A DNA stretch of 34,669 nucleotides from an uncultured Pseudomonadota bacterium (GTDB lineage: Bacteria; Pseudomonadota; Alphaproteobacteria; RF32; CAG-239): NCBI GenBank assembly GCA_902785935.1, contig CADAAN010000015.1:1-34669 (forward strand), written 5' to 3'. A model generated the notes under the pieces. That model was not told where the DNA came from and ran no database searches. It saw nothing but the letters and a program-made list of their open reading frames with translations. Made by a program: the position numbers and the translations under genes. Below are positions 24,804 to 32,167 of this stretch, one piece after another (the stretch's first letter is position 1; each line of letters opens with the position of its first letter).

Positions 24804-24983
24804 ATGGGAAAATGCAATAATCCGAATTGTACATGTGAAAATTGCCAATGTGGTGACAATTGCCAATGTGGTAAGAATGATAAAGAATGCCACTGTGGAG
24901 AAAAATGTACTTGCACAGATAACTGTGAGTGTACAAAAGAAAAAAAATGTTGCGATTCTTGTCATTGCGTCGATCATAAATAG
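24804..24983 (+). CDS. Cysteine-rich metallothionein-like protein
   Basis: A 59-residue protein with 17 cysteines, mostly as CxC pairs: CTCENCQCG, CQCGKN, CHCGEKCTC, CECTKE, then CCDSCHC, with His at 30 and 54. It has no aromatic residue and no signal peptide, as expected of a cytoplasmic metal-thiolate cluster protein. It lacks the usual layout of cyanobacterial or pseudomonad SmtA/BmtA as I remember it. The start is supported by CAGGAG 7 bases upstream. The CsoR operator in its promoter and the CsoR gene 8 bases downstream point to copper(I) binding and detoxification. The frame is short but unambiguous. Confidence 0.85.
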   Translation: MGKCNNPNCTCENCQCGDNCQCGKNDKECHCGEKCTCTDNCECTKEKKCCDSCHCVDHK

Positions 24984-24991
24984 GATAGGCA

Positions 24992-25273
24992 ATGGTTATA
25001 CTTCTAAAACCAAACCATTCAGAAAACTTACCCCGTCTTAACCGCATATCAGGGCAAATAGACGGGATTAAAAAGATGATAGAGGAAGAACGTTATTGCG
25101 TGGATATTGTCAACCAAATCAAGGCAGTACGTTCTGCTTTAAAAAGCGTTGAAAAAAATATTTTAAGTAAACATATCAAGCATTGTGTTGCCGCTTCGTT
25201 TAAGGCATCTGTTATAGAACAAGAGCACAAAATAGATGAGCTTATCCGCCTTTTTGATAAATCTGATGAATAA
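24992..25273 (+). CDS. csoR: CsoR-family copper-sensing repressor
   Basis: All-helical tetrameric repressors of this family release DNA on metal binding. The 93-residue product has RLNRISGQIDGIKKMI at the start and the Cu(I) ligand set Cys36, His61 and Cys65 (RYCVDIV, KHIKHC), which separates CsoR from RcnR (Ni/Co) and FrmR (formaldehyde). The numbering coincides with that of the characterised CsoR set. It is the second gene of a two-gene unit with the metallothionein-like protein, so it probably represses its own operon through the palindrome upstream. No copper ATPase or chaperone lies nearby. ATG 24992 has AGGATAGG just before it. Confidence 0.9.
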   Translation: MVILLKPNHSENLPRLNRISGQIDGIKKMIEEERYCVDIVNQIKAVRSALKSVEKNILSKHIKHCVAASFKASVIEQEHKIDELIRLFDKSDE

Positions 25274-25384
25274 AGATGCTGAAATTTATATTTTTAAATC
25301 AGATTAGTCTTTAAGCTCGATGGCTAGATGCGGCTTAAATTACACATTTTGAATTTAAAGCATTTTATAAAATTCTCTATTTGC

Positions 25385-25927
25385 TCAAATCAGTTCAGCG
25401 ATTTTTGCTTCCATCTCATTCATATCCGCAGTCGGTTCAAAACGCTCAACCACTTCACCATCACGATTAACTAAAAACTTGGTGAAATTCCACTTGATAT
25501 CCGAGCTTGAGGCCCAATCTTTATCTTTTTTAGCAAGCATTTCTTCTAAAAGTTTACTATACTGGTGTTCTCCAAATCCGGCAAAACCCTTTTGTGATTT
25601 TAAGTAGCCATAAAGCGGCAACTGATTTACACCGTTGACATTAGATTTTTTCATCTGCTCAAACATGGTATTGTAATGAAGCTGGCAAAATTCATGCACT
25701 TCGGCATCTGTCCCTGGAGTTTGATGACCGAACTGATTGCATGGAATATCTATCACCTCGAAACCTTTATCGTGATATTTTTCATAAAGAGCTTCTATTA
25801 CCTCATATTGCGGTGTAAATCCGCATCCGGTCGCTGTGTTCACAATCAGTAACACTTTGCCTTTGAAATCTGCAAGTTTTAGTTCTTTACCGTTTGGTTT
25901 TGGAATACTGTAATCATAAATGTTCAT
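25385..25927 (-). CDS. Glutathione peroxidase family protein (Cys type)
   Basis: Reduces hydrogen and lipid peroxides using thioredoxin or glutathione. The peroxidatic residue is Cys35 in NTATGCGFTPQY (Cys, not selenocysteine); PCNQFG and WNFTKFLV supply the conserved Gln and the Trp-Asn of the tetrad. Length 180 residues is standard. No signal peptide, so cytoplasmic. Last gene of the eight-gene redox operon; its ATG overlaps the stop of the 4Fe-4S gene by 4 bases (ATGA). Confidence 0.94.
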   Translation of the reverse strand: MNIYDYSIPKPNGKELKLADFKGKVLLIVNTATGCGFTPQYEVIEALYEKYHDKGFEVIDIPCNQFGHQTPGTDAEVHEFCQLHYNTMFEQMKKSNVNGVNQLPLYGYLKSQKGFAGFGEHQYSKLLEEMLAKKDKDWASSSDIKWNFTKFLVNRDGEVVERFEPTADMNEMEAKIAELI

Positions 25928-26628
25928 TTTTTCTCCTTTTTAAGATGAATATTCATTAAATTAAATTTTATACAGTTTTTAGGGCAAACACTCAAGCACT
26001 TCATACAATTAATGCAATTCAGATGTCGGACAAAAATTGTATTTTCCACCGGTACATTCATCGGGCATACTGTATCGCATAAATGGCAATGCACACACAT
26101 TTTGTTATTGCGCTTTATGCTGATCGGGCGAACAACGCTCATCAATCCGTCAGCCGCTCCTTTCATACAAAAATAATTACAAAACGGCCTGTCAAAAAAT
26201 AAGCTGATAATCAAAAAGGTTGCTAAAGTGATACCGCTTGTCCATGACAGCATATTATGCGTTAAATTATCCTGAAAATAAAACCGAGCATTTAAAAATG
26301 AAAAAGTTATTCCAAAAAACATTAGAGCAAAGAATATATAACGTGAAAATTGCAGATATCTTTGAATCTTGTGAGGCATTTTAAGACGCGGCAATTTACA
26401 TTTTTCTGCAATCCAACCGATCCAATCCTGAACTGCCCCGAAAGGACAGACCCAACCGCAAAAAAATACACCCACCGCCAACACCGTCCAAAAAAGATAG
26501 TGCGCCGCTGTTTCCGGATGAATTAAAGGCAAAAACAGACCTGCCATAAAACAGGCCTGCGTTATTGTTCTGAGCGGTTGGATTAACTGCTTTATTTTGT
26601 TGCTTCTTCCAAGCTTTTCTTTGCCCAT
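25924..26628 (-). CDS. NapH-like membrane protein with 4Fe-4S clusters
   Basis: An inner-membrane protein of the NapH/NosR/CcoG group that moves electrons between quinones and soluble carriers. Several membrane helices carry the two conserved cysteine pairs CGWVCP and CNYFC; the C-terminus has two ferredoxin motifs, CVHCHLCDTVCP and CINCMKCLSVCP, for two [4Fe-4S] clusters. ATG 26628 is used so that the first helix keeps its basic N-terminus; this overlaps the flavodoxin gene by 37 bases. A longer start at 26667 is possible. Placed between an exported flavodoxin and a peroxidase, it may pass electrons across the membrane. Confidence 0.85.
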   Translation of the reverse strand: MGKEKLGRSNKIKQLIQPLRTITQACFMAGLFLPLIHPETAAHYLFWTVLAVGVFFCGWVCPFGAVQDWIGWIAEKCKLPRLKMPHKIQRYLQFSRYIFFALMFFGITFSFLNARFYFQDNLTHNMLSWTSGITLATFLIISLFFDRPFCNYFCMKGAADGLMSVVRPISIKRNNKMCVHCHLCDTVCPMNVPVENTIFVRHLNCINCMKCLSVCPKNCIKFNLMNIHLKKEKK

Positions 26629-27128
26629 CTGCCCACACCCATTGTGATACTTCCGTAATTTGACCAACCGTCCGTAATAACGTTGCAGCCTTCACACAAT
26701 TTTGCCGTGTCGGCAAATGAATTATCGGCACCGCCACCTCCGTGTGTAACAAACGGAATAACGGTTTTGCCTTTAAGCACACCCGATGCCAAAAATGTTC
26801 TGACCGGTGTTGCCATTGTTCCCCACCAAACCGGTGAACCGACAAAAACAACATCATATTCGCCGATATTTTCCGGCCAAGGTTTAATTGCCGGCAAAGT
26901 GCCTTCAGACAATTCTTTTTTAGCGAGTTCTGTTTGCTCTTTATATTCTGACGGATACGGTGTAACCAATTCGATTTGATATAAATCCGCATTTGTTTCT
27001 TCGGCAATTATTTTTGCCGCTTTTTCCGTATTACCTGTTAAAGTAAAATATGCCACCAATGTTCTGGCTTTAGCGGTGTTTGCCATTAAAGCTCCACCTA
27101 TCAAAATTGCTAATAAAAGTTTTTTCAT
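26592..27128 (-). CDS. Exported flavodoxin
   Basis: Flavodoxins are FMN-binding electron carriers. The product has an N-terminal signal peptide (MKKLLLAILIGGALMANTAKA, 21 residues), which is unusual because most flavodoxins are cytoplasmic. The FMN phosphate loop TLTGNTEKAA (29-38) and the flavin-contact loop GSPVWWGTMATPVRTFL follow. The ATG at 27128 has AAAGGA 8 bases upstream; an in-frame ATG at 27146 would add six polar residues. Neighbours are an FMN reductase-like protein and the NapH-like protein, so it may carry electrons in the periplasm. Confidence 0.87.
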   Translation of the reverse strand: MKKLLLAILIGGALMANTAKARTLVAYFTLTGNTEKAAKIIAEETNADLYQIELVTPYPSEYKEQTELAKKELSEGTLPAIKPWPENIGEYDVVFVGSPVWWGTMATPVRTFLASGVLKGKTVIPFVTHGGGGADNSFADTAKLCEGCNVITDGWSNYGSITMGVGRWAKKSLEEATK

Positions 27129-27148
27129 TTTATATTTTCCTTTCATTT

Positions 27149-27775
27149 TTATTTTCCATCCGAAAAACTGGTAAATGTAATCGGTTCATATTCTGGTCTA
27201 TTAATACCATTTTTTTTCCCAATTTCAATACATTTTAAGAGCCATGCTATATTCTGTCCCAGTGTACGCATGGTTTGCAGGCCCTCTTTGTCTTTTCTGA
27301 CATCATCAGGTGTATGTCCATGTACCATATTCCAATATTGAGAGCTGACGACAATCATATTGTTCATTGTGAAGTATTTATTTAAGCGGTCAAAAGAGGC
27401 TGTTGCACCACCTCTGCGACAGGATACAACGGAAGCTCCCAATTTGCCGGCAAATTTTCCGAAATTAGAAAAGAAAAATCTGTCGCAAAATGCGCACATT
27501 TGCCCGGATGGTCCAGCGTAATAAACGGGGCTTCCCAAAATAATGCCGTCAAACTCATCCAATCGGGTACTAAGTTCATTGACACCATCATTAAAGACAC
27601 ATTTGCCGGTTTCGTGACATTTTCGGCAAGCGATACATCCGGATATAGGTTTGACCCCAATGTGATATATTTCCGTTTCAATACCGCTTTTATTGAGGGT
27701 ATTCGCCACTTCACTTAAAGCGGTAAATGTGCATCCACTTTTATGCGGGCTACCATTTATGAGCAATACTTTCAT
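27149..27775 (-). CDS. NADPH-dependent FMN reductase-like iron-sulfur flavoprotein (copy 1)
   Basis: Flavodoxin-fold protein of the NADPH-dependent FMN reductase / iron-sulfur flavoprotein group. The start LLINGSPHKSGCTF is the FMN phosphate loop. Cys47, Cys50, Cys53 and Cys59 (CIACRKCHETGKC) form the compact motif that binds a 4Fe-4S cluster in archaeal-type flavoproteins; the LGSPVYYAGPSGQM stretch contacts flavin. The 208-residue length is normal. Its ATG overlaps the metallophosphoesterase stop by 4 bases. A paralogue with the same cysteine spacing lies upstream in the same operon. Confidence 0.87.
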   Translation of the reverse strand: MKVLLINGSPHKSGCTFTALSEVANTLNKSGIETEIYHIGVKPISGCIACRKCHETGKCVFNDGVNELSTRLDEFDGIILGSPVYYAGPSGQMCAFCDRFFFSNFGKFAGKLGASVVSCRRGGATASFDRLNKYFTMNNMIVVSSQYWNMVHGHTPDDVRKDKEGLQTMRTLGQNIAWLLKCIEIGKKNGINRPEYEPITFTSFSDGK

Positions 27776-28902
27776 ATGTTTCTTCCTTTCTTTATATTAA
27801 TGATAACAAATTCTGATTTTGTTGCGGTTTTGAATTTAATCGCCCAATCGGATATACCGGAAGTGACAACAAAATCCGTATTTTTTCGTTTTTCATGACC
27901 ATATACTAAATCGTTGGCTTTTATCCATTGACCAATTTGGTTAAATGGAAACAATTGTCCTCCGTGTGTATGTCCGTTTAATACCAAATCAACTTTTGCC
28001 TCAGCTTCTTTGTTATATTCTACCGGTTGATGGTCTAAAATAATCATATATTTGCTCTTATCTAAATCCTTGCTTAATTCTTTTATGGTTTTTCGATGAC
28101 CGCCTTGTTCATGCTCAACAGAATAATCTTTTCGCCCGATGATATAAAACGAATTATCTATAAGAACGCTCTCATCTTGCAATATATTGATATCGTTTTT
28201 TTTAAGTTCATTAAACAAATTATCTTCCGAAAATCCTCGATGTAGCGCGCCATAATAGCCTTTGTCATGATTGCCGGAAACATAATAAATTCCATATTTT
28301 GTTTTTATTTGCCCTAATGTGCGGGTAGCATTTATCATTTGCTCTCTTGTTGTTCCATCGTCAACGTAATCACCGACAATAACCAATATATCCGGATTTT
28401 GTGCTTGAATGGCTTTGAGATGTTTTGCAAAGCCTTTATCATCAAAAGTTGTCCCGATATGTGAATCTGCAAACATCGCAATTTTTATATTTGGTATATT
28501 CTTGTTTGTTATTAATTCATAATTCGTTTGCCATACGTGATGGTCTAAGTACCATCCGATACTTAATACTATGATACTTAACAATAATGCTATCCAACCG
28601 GCATAATAGTGTGCATATGTAAAACCATTGATTTTCTGTAACAGCCAAAAAACAAAATCACTAACAACCCAAATCATAGCCAAATACATAACACAGACAA
28701 TTGCATTTATAAAATCAATGCAAAGTGCAATTATTCCGGCAAGCCCTAATGTTATCATCAAGCCTAAAGAAAATTGCTTAAATTTGCCCCATTCAGCGAA
28801 ATTAATAAATTCCAATAGATTTGGTATTCTTGCCCCGATATAAAATAATGTCGTTATAGCAAATGCAATGCTTACCCAGAAAATTATAATCCACATTGTC
28901 AT
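27772..28902 (-). CDS. Membrane-anchored metallophosphoesterase
   Basis: Calcineurin-like phosphoesterase of the YkuE/YaeI type. Residues 1-120 hold four or so membrane segments; the catalytic domain follows with FADSHIG (Asp146, His148), GDYVDDG (Asp178), GNHD (Asn211, His212), DHQP and GHTHGGQ, the complete set of di-metal ligands. The relatives YkuE and YaeI act on lipid-linked phosphates; the substrate here is unknown. The start is one of two ATG codons, 28902 or 28896. It is 16 bases downstream of the second flavoprotein and overlaps the first, so it is an integral member of the redox operon, which is unexpected for its activity. Confidence 0.87.
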   Translation of the reverse strand: MTMWIIIFWVSIAFAITTLFYIGARIPNLLEFINFAEWGKFKQFSLGLMITLGLAGIIALCIDFINAIVCVMYLAMIWVVSDFVFWLLQKINGFTYAHYYAGWIALLLSIIVLSIGWYLDHHVWQTNYELITNKNIPNIKIAMFADSHIGTTFDDKGFAKHLKAIQAQNPDILVIVGDYVDDGTTREQMINATRTLGQIKTKYGIYYVSGNHDKGYYGALHRGFSEDNLFNELKKNDINILQDESVLIDNSFYIIGRKDYSVEHEQGGHRKTIKELSKDLDKSKYMIILDHQPVEYNKEAEAKVDLVLNGHTHGGQLFPFNQIGQWIKANDLVYGHEKRKNTDFVVTSGISDWAIKFKTATKSEFVIINIKKGRNI

Positions 28903-28918
28903 AGAAATAGTCCGTAAG

Positions 28919-29458
28919 TTAAATATTTTTCCCCAGTTCATAAGCATTTTTGAGTAAATCTTCACGACTTGCGGCTGATTTCGGAGCATCTATACCTCCA
29001 CCTATCAATGCCCCTACAAAGCGGGATTGTTCAAAGCATTCTATCCAACCTTTAAGACCATTGATTGCTCTGTCTGCGGCTTTTTCAGAACTATCGTAGG
29101 CTGATGTTATTAAATAAACATCTTTAAACTTGTTTTCTTGCGAATATAACGGATTGCAACGATCTAAAAATGTTTTCAATTGTCCACTCATTTCGTAATA
29201 ATAAATCGGCGTTGCAAAAATGATGGCATCTGCATTTTGCACTTTGCCGATTAAATCTGCCATATCATCTTTCAAAATACATTTGTGGGTTTGCTGACAA
29301 CTTAAACAACCGATGCAAAACTTAATATCTTTGCCTTTAAGGCTTAGAAACTCAACAACATTACCGGCATCTTTTGCACCTCTTTCGGCCTCGTGCGCTA
29401 AAATCTCTGAATTACTCCCGCCACGCAAACTTGATGAAATTATCAATACATTCTTCAT
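28919..29458 (-). CDS. NADPH-dependent FMN reductase-like iron-sulfur flavoprotein (copy 2)
   Basis: Flavodoxin-fold paralogue of the other flavoprotein in the operon. It begins MKNVLIISSSLRGGSNSEIL (FMN loop), carries Cys48, Cys51, Cys54 and Cys60 in CIGCLSCQQTHKC with identical spacing, and has ATPIYYYEMSGQLKTFLDR for flavin contact. The 179-residue length is normal and there is no signal peptide. ATG 29458 has AAAGGA 7 bases upstream; the frame extends 7 codons further without a ribosome site. It lies 13 bases after the cyclophilin-like gene. Confidence 0.87.
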   Translation of the reverse strand: MKNVLIISSSLRGGSNSEILAHEAERGAKDAGNVVEFLSLKGKDIKFCIGCLSCQQTHKCILKDDMADLIGKVQNADAIIFATPIYYYEMSGQLKTFLDRCNPLYSQENKFKDVYLITSAYDSSEKAADRAINGLKGWIECFEQSRFVGALIGGGIDAPKSAASREDLLKNAYELGKNI

Positions 29459-29471
29459 TTTATTATCCTTT

Positions 29472-29894
29472 CTATTCAAAAGTTATGGTTACACTGCCAC
29501 GACCAAGTGTTTGCTCTAAATCAGCCGCATTTTCTATATGTCCTATACGTGTATATGAGTATGTTGTCTTAAAATCTTTGTAAAACACAACTAAACTGTC
29601 ATCACCAAACAGCATGATATCACCTGATTTTATTTGCCCAATGTGTTCAGGTCTGCTCGGCAATGAGTTGTGCAAAAGGTAATACTTTTCATTACCGTTA
29701 AATTCTGCCATTGTAACCGTCATTGGTAAGAGTTCTCGTAAGGCTTTTGTTGTGTTATTGTCATTCAAAACAACCGAATATGCTTTATCGCCTATCTTCA
29801 TTTGCATTGTTTCCGTCTCCAAAGCTAGTGCTGTTGATGCCGATAAAATAATTACCGACACCAACAGTCTTAATATTTGTTGCAATTCACGCAT
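29472..29894 (-). CDS. Exported cyclophilin-like protein
   Basis: The 140-residue product has a signal peptide (1-24, ending ALAL-E) and a small beta-barrel domain of the bacterial cyclophilin-like group: MKIGDKAYSVVLNDNNTTKALRELLPMTVTM, IKSGDIMLFGDDSLVVFYKDF, then SYTRIGHI. Members are often found next to flavodoxins and LysR regulators; prolyl isomerase activity has not been shown and the usual catalytic residues are not obvious. The ATG overlaps the hydrolase stop by one base (TAATG), a classic coupled start. Confidence 0.8.
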   Translation of the reverse strand: MRELQQILRLLVSVIILSASTALALETETMQMKIGDKAYSVVLNDNNTTKALRELLPMTVTMAEFNGNEKYYLLHNSLPSRPEHIGQIKSGDIMLFGDDSLVVFYKDFKTTYSYTRIGHIENAADLEQTLGRGSVTITFE

Positions 29895-30934
29895 TATTTC
29901 AAATTGGTCTTAAAGAACTGTTCCATTTTATCAAACGGTATAACATCCATCTTGTAATATAAATCAGTATGGTTTGCGTTCGGAATAATCATCAGTTCTT
30001 TGTTGTCACCTTTAAGCTTTTTGTATGCATCTTCCGAAAAATAACGGCTGTGAGCTTTTTGGCCATGTATCATCAATACCGGCGATTTAATGGTGTCAGC
30101 ATAAGCCAAAATCGGTTGCGTAATTAAAGATAATGCCGATGTAACATTCCAATGTCCGTTAGAATTGATAGAGCGAGGATGAAAACCGGTTTTTGTTTTA
30201 TAATAGTTGAAGTAGTCTTGAACGAACTGTGGCTCATCACCGGTTAATTTATCAGGTAGTCCCGGAGCGCCGGCAATCGGTGCACCTTGTGCTTCTCTTG
30301 TGCGTTGATTGTTTAAATCCTGGCGCATTTTATACAAATCTTCAGCAGACATAGAATCATTATAGCCGTGTGCCGTTACTCTTGTCATATCATACATTGT
30401 TGATGTAACAGTTGCCTTAATACGGGTATCTTGAGCTGCCGCATTCAAAGCAAATCCGCCCCAACCGCAGATGCCGACAATACCGATTTTGTTTTCATCA
30501 ACTTCCGGCAAAGTGGTCAGATAATCAATAGCCGCACTAAAATCATCTGTATTGATGTCCGGCGATGCCACATTACGAACTTCGCCACCTGATTCACCTG
30601 TAAATGACGGGTCAAACGCTAAGGTAACAAAACCTCTTTCTGCCAAAGTTTGCGCATAAAGTCCGGAAGATTGCTCTTTAACCGCACCAAAGGGGCCTGA
30701 AACAGCAATGGCTTGCATTTTTCCTTCAGGTTTTTCCTTCGGCTCATATAAGTCACCGACCAACTCAATGCCGAAACGATTTTTAAATGTTACTTTCTTC
30801 ACGTCAACATTATCAGATTGAGGAAAAACTTTATCCCAAGAAGCATCGGTTGATGAGCTAAAAGCATTATCCGGTGCGGCAAAAACCAAAGCTAATGTTG
30901 CCATACCGCATGTACAAAAAGTTTTCATATTCAT
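29894..30934 (-). CDS. Exported alpha/beta hydrolase with a cysteine nucleophile (dienelactone hydrolase-like)
   Basis: First gene of the redox operon. A signal peptide covers about residues 1-25. The alpha/beta-hydrolase core starts near residue 45 (VTFKNRFGIELVGDLYEP); the nucleophile elbow is GICGWGG with Cys156 in place of the usual Ser, as in dienelactone hydrolase, and NANHTDLY near the C-terminus gives the catalytic His. The 346-residue length and layout resemble the YcjY-like hydrolases. Substrate unknown; electrophilic esters or lactones would fit the operon. ATG 30934 has TAGGAG 6 bases upstream. Confidence 0.83.
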   Translation of the reverse strand: MNMKTFCTCGMATLALVFAAPDNAFSSSTDASWDKVFPQSDNVDVKKVTFKNRFGIELVGDLYEPKEKPEGKMQAIAVSGPFGAVKEQSSGLYAQTLAERGFVTLAFDPSFTGESGGEVRNVASPDINTDDFSAAIDYLTTLPEVDENKIGIVGICGWGGFALNAAAQDTRIKATVTSTMYDMTRVTAHGYNDSMSAEDLYKMRQDLNNQRTREAQGAPIAGAPGLPDKLTGDEPQFVQDYFNYYKTKTGFHPRSINSNGHWNVTSALSLITQPILAYADTIKSPVLMIHGQKAHSRYFSEDAYKKLKGDNKELMIIPNANHTDLYYKMDVIPFDKMEQFFKTNLK

Positions 30935-30966
30935 TATATTCTCCTATATTTGGTTTATCTGATATC

Positions 30967-30995
30967 AATATACTGTGTCCGTTTTAATATAGCAA
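30967..30995 (-). promoter_or_regulatory. Promoter of the redox operon
   Basis: Minus strand: TTGCTA at 30995-30990, 17-base spacer, TATATT at 30972-30967. The -35 abuts the repeated TACTTA half-sites of the regulator. Confidence 0.72.
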
Positions 30996-31009
30996 ATACT
31001 TATTATGAA

Positions 31010-31042
31010 TACTTAAATATACTTGACAGGCATATTTAAGTA
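31010..31042. promoter_or_regulatory. Operator: 11-bp perfect inverted repeat for the LysR regulator
   Basis: TACTTAAATAT (31010-31020) and ATATTTAAGTA (31032-31042) are perfect inverted arms, 11 bases apart. A further AATACTTA half-site lies at about 30996-31003, next to the -35 of the divergent operon. The palindrome covers the -35 and most of the spacer of the lysR promoter, as expected for autorepression with activation of the divergent genes. Confidence 0.78.
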
Positions 31043-31051
31043 TTGTATCTT
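31023..31051 (+). promoter_or_regulatory. lysR promoter, predicted to give a leaderless mRNA
   Basis: TTGACA at 31023-31028, 17-base spacer, TATCTT at 31046-31051. The expected start, about 7 bases on, coincides with the A of the ATG at 31058. There is no ribosome site before that ATG. Confidence 0.6.
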
Positions 31052-31057
31052 TTCCTC

Positions 31058-31948
31058 ATGGAAATAAGAGTTCTGAAATATTTTTTAGCTGTTGCCAACG
31101 AAGGAAGTATTACTGCTGCGGCAAATGCTTTACATCTAACTCAACCGACTTTAACCCGTCAGTTGCAAGATTTGGAATATGAACTCAAACAAAAGCTCTT
31201 TGTACGTGGAAAATACAAAATCACGCTGACCGATGAAGGTATGCTTCTAAAAGACCGTGCCGAAGAAATCATTGAAATGGTTGATAAAACCAAGAGGGAC
31301 ATCATTTCTTCGGGTGTTGACATTAAGGGCGATGTTTATATCGGTGGTGGCGAAACTGACGCCATGGAATATATTGCAGATGTTATCAAAGAAATACGCA
31401 TCACACACCCGAATATTACATTCCACCTCTATTCCGGTAATGCCGAAGATGTTATGGAAAAGCTGGATAAGAAACTTTTGGATTTCGGACTTTTGGTGCA
31501 ACATAACGATACATCAAAATATGATAGTGTTACCCTGCCGGTTGCTGATGTTTGGGGTGTTTTGATGCGTAAAGATTGTCCGTTGGCGCAATATAAATCA
31601 GTCAAACTTGAAGACTTAAAAGGCTTGCCTTTGATAAATTCTCGCCAAGCGATAAAGAAATCACCAAACAACGAGTTTTTTAAATGGTTTCATGGACAGT
31701 TTGACAGTTTGAATACCGTTGCAACATATAATTTGATATTTAATGCTGCCATAATGGTTAAATCAGGTATCGGATATGCGATAACCTTGGATAAATTGGC
31801 TGATACTTCTGATAAAAGCCCGCTTTGCTTCAGACCGCTTGAACCTAAAGTAGAAGCAAAATTAAATATTGTTTGGAACAAATCTTCCGTACGTTCTGCA
31901 GCAGCTAATCTGTTCTTACAGAAACTGCAAGAAAAATTTAGACATTAG
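31058..31948 (+). CDS. LysR-family transcriptional regulator
   Basis: The N-terminal helix-turn-helix (residues about 1-60: EIRVLKYFLAVANEGSITAAANALHLTQPTLTRQLQDLE) is classic for the family; the rest is the periplasmic-binding-protein-like effector domain. The 296-residue length is normal. The ATG at 31058 is the natural family start (MEIRVLKYF); a TTG 15 bases upstream is in frame but lies in the promoter. It is divergent from the redox operon and shares an operator region with it, so it most likely controls that operon and itself. The inducer is unknown; the operon suggests an electrophile, quinone or oxidised compound. Confidence 0.93.
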   Translation: MEIRVLKYFLAVANEGSITAAANALHLTQPTLTRQLQDLEYELKQKLFVRGKYKITLTDEGMLLKDRAEEIIEMVDKTKRDIISSGVDIKGDVYIGGGETDAMEYIADVIKEIRITHPNITFHLYSGNAEDVMEKLDKKLLDFGLLVQHNDTSKYDSVTLPVADVWGVLMRKDCPLAQYKSVKLEDLKGLPLINSRQAIKKSPNNEFFKWFHGQFDSLNTVATYNLIFNAAIMVKSGIGYAITLDKLADTSDKSPLCFRPLEPKVEAKLNIVWNKSSVRSAAANLFLQKLQEKFRH

Positions 31949-32004
31949 TAAAATCGCTTCACATATCATCACTTGTTTTATTAATAACTTGATTTGAGGC
32001 ATGT

Positions 32005-32167
32005 TTAATTCTTTTTCATATCAATCATTTCTCCGACTATTTTTGCATATCGGCAATACAAAATTTGATTTATTTTGGCTTGTTTTAAATCATAAGTGAG
32101 AGCTAATTTAGCTTCTTATCAATAAAGTCAACATCAGCAAGGTCAAATACAATAATTTATTTTTCAT
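32005..32167 (-). pseudogene. Possible frameshifted remnant of a small exported protein
   Basis: A 19-codon hydrophobic frame MKNKLLYLTLLMLTLLIRS starts at 32167, its ATG overlapping the GNAT stop by one base (TAATG), and stops at 32108. In a neighbouring frame, beginning at the same point, an open stretch reads AKLALTYDLKQAKINQI then LYCRYAKIVGEMIDMKKN and stops at 32005. Joined, they look like a signal peptide followed by a small helical protein, which suggests one indel. It may also be a chance pairing. I see nothing else in the gap 31949-32166. Confidence 0.3.
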
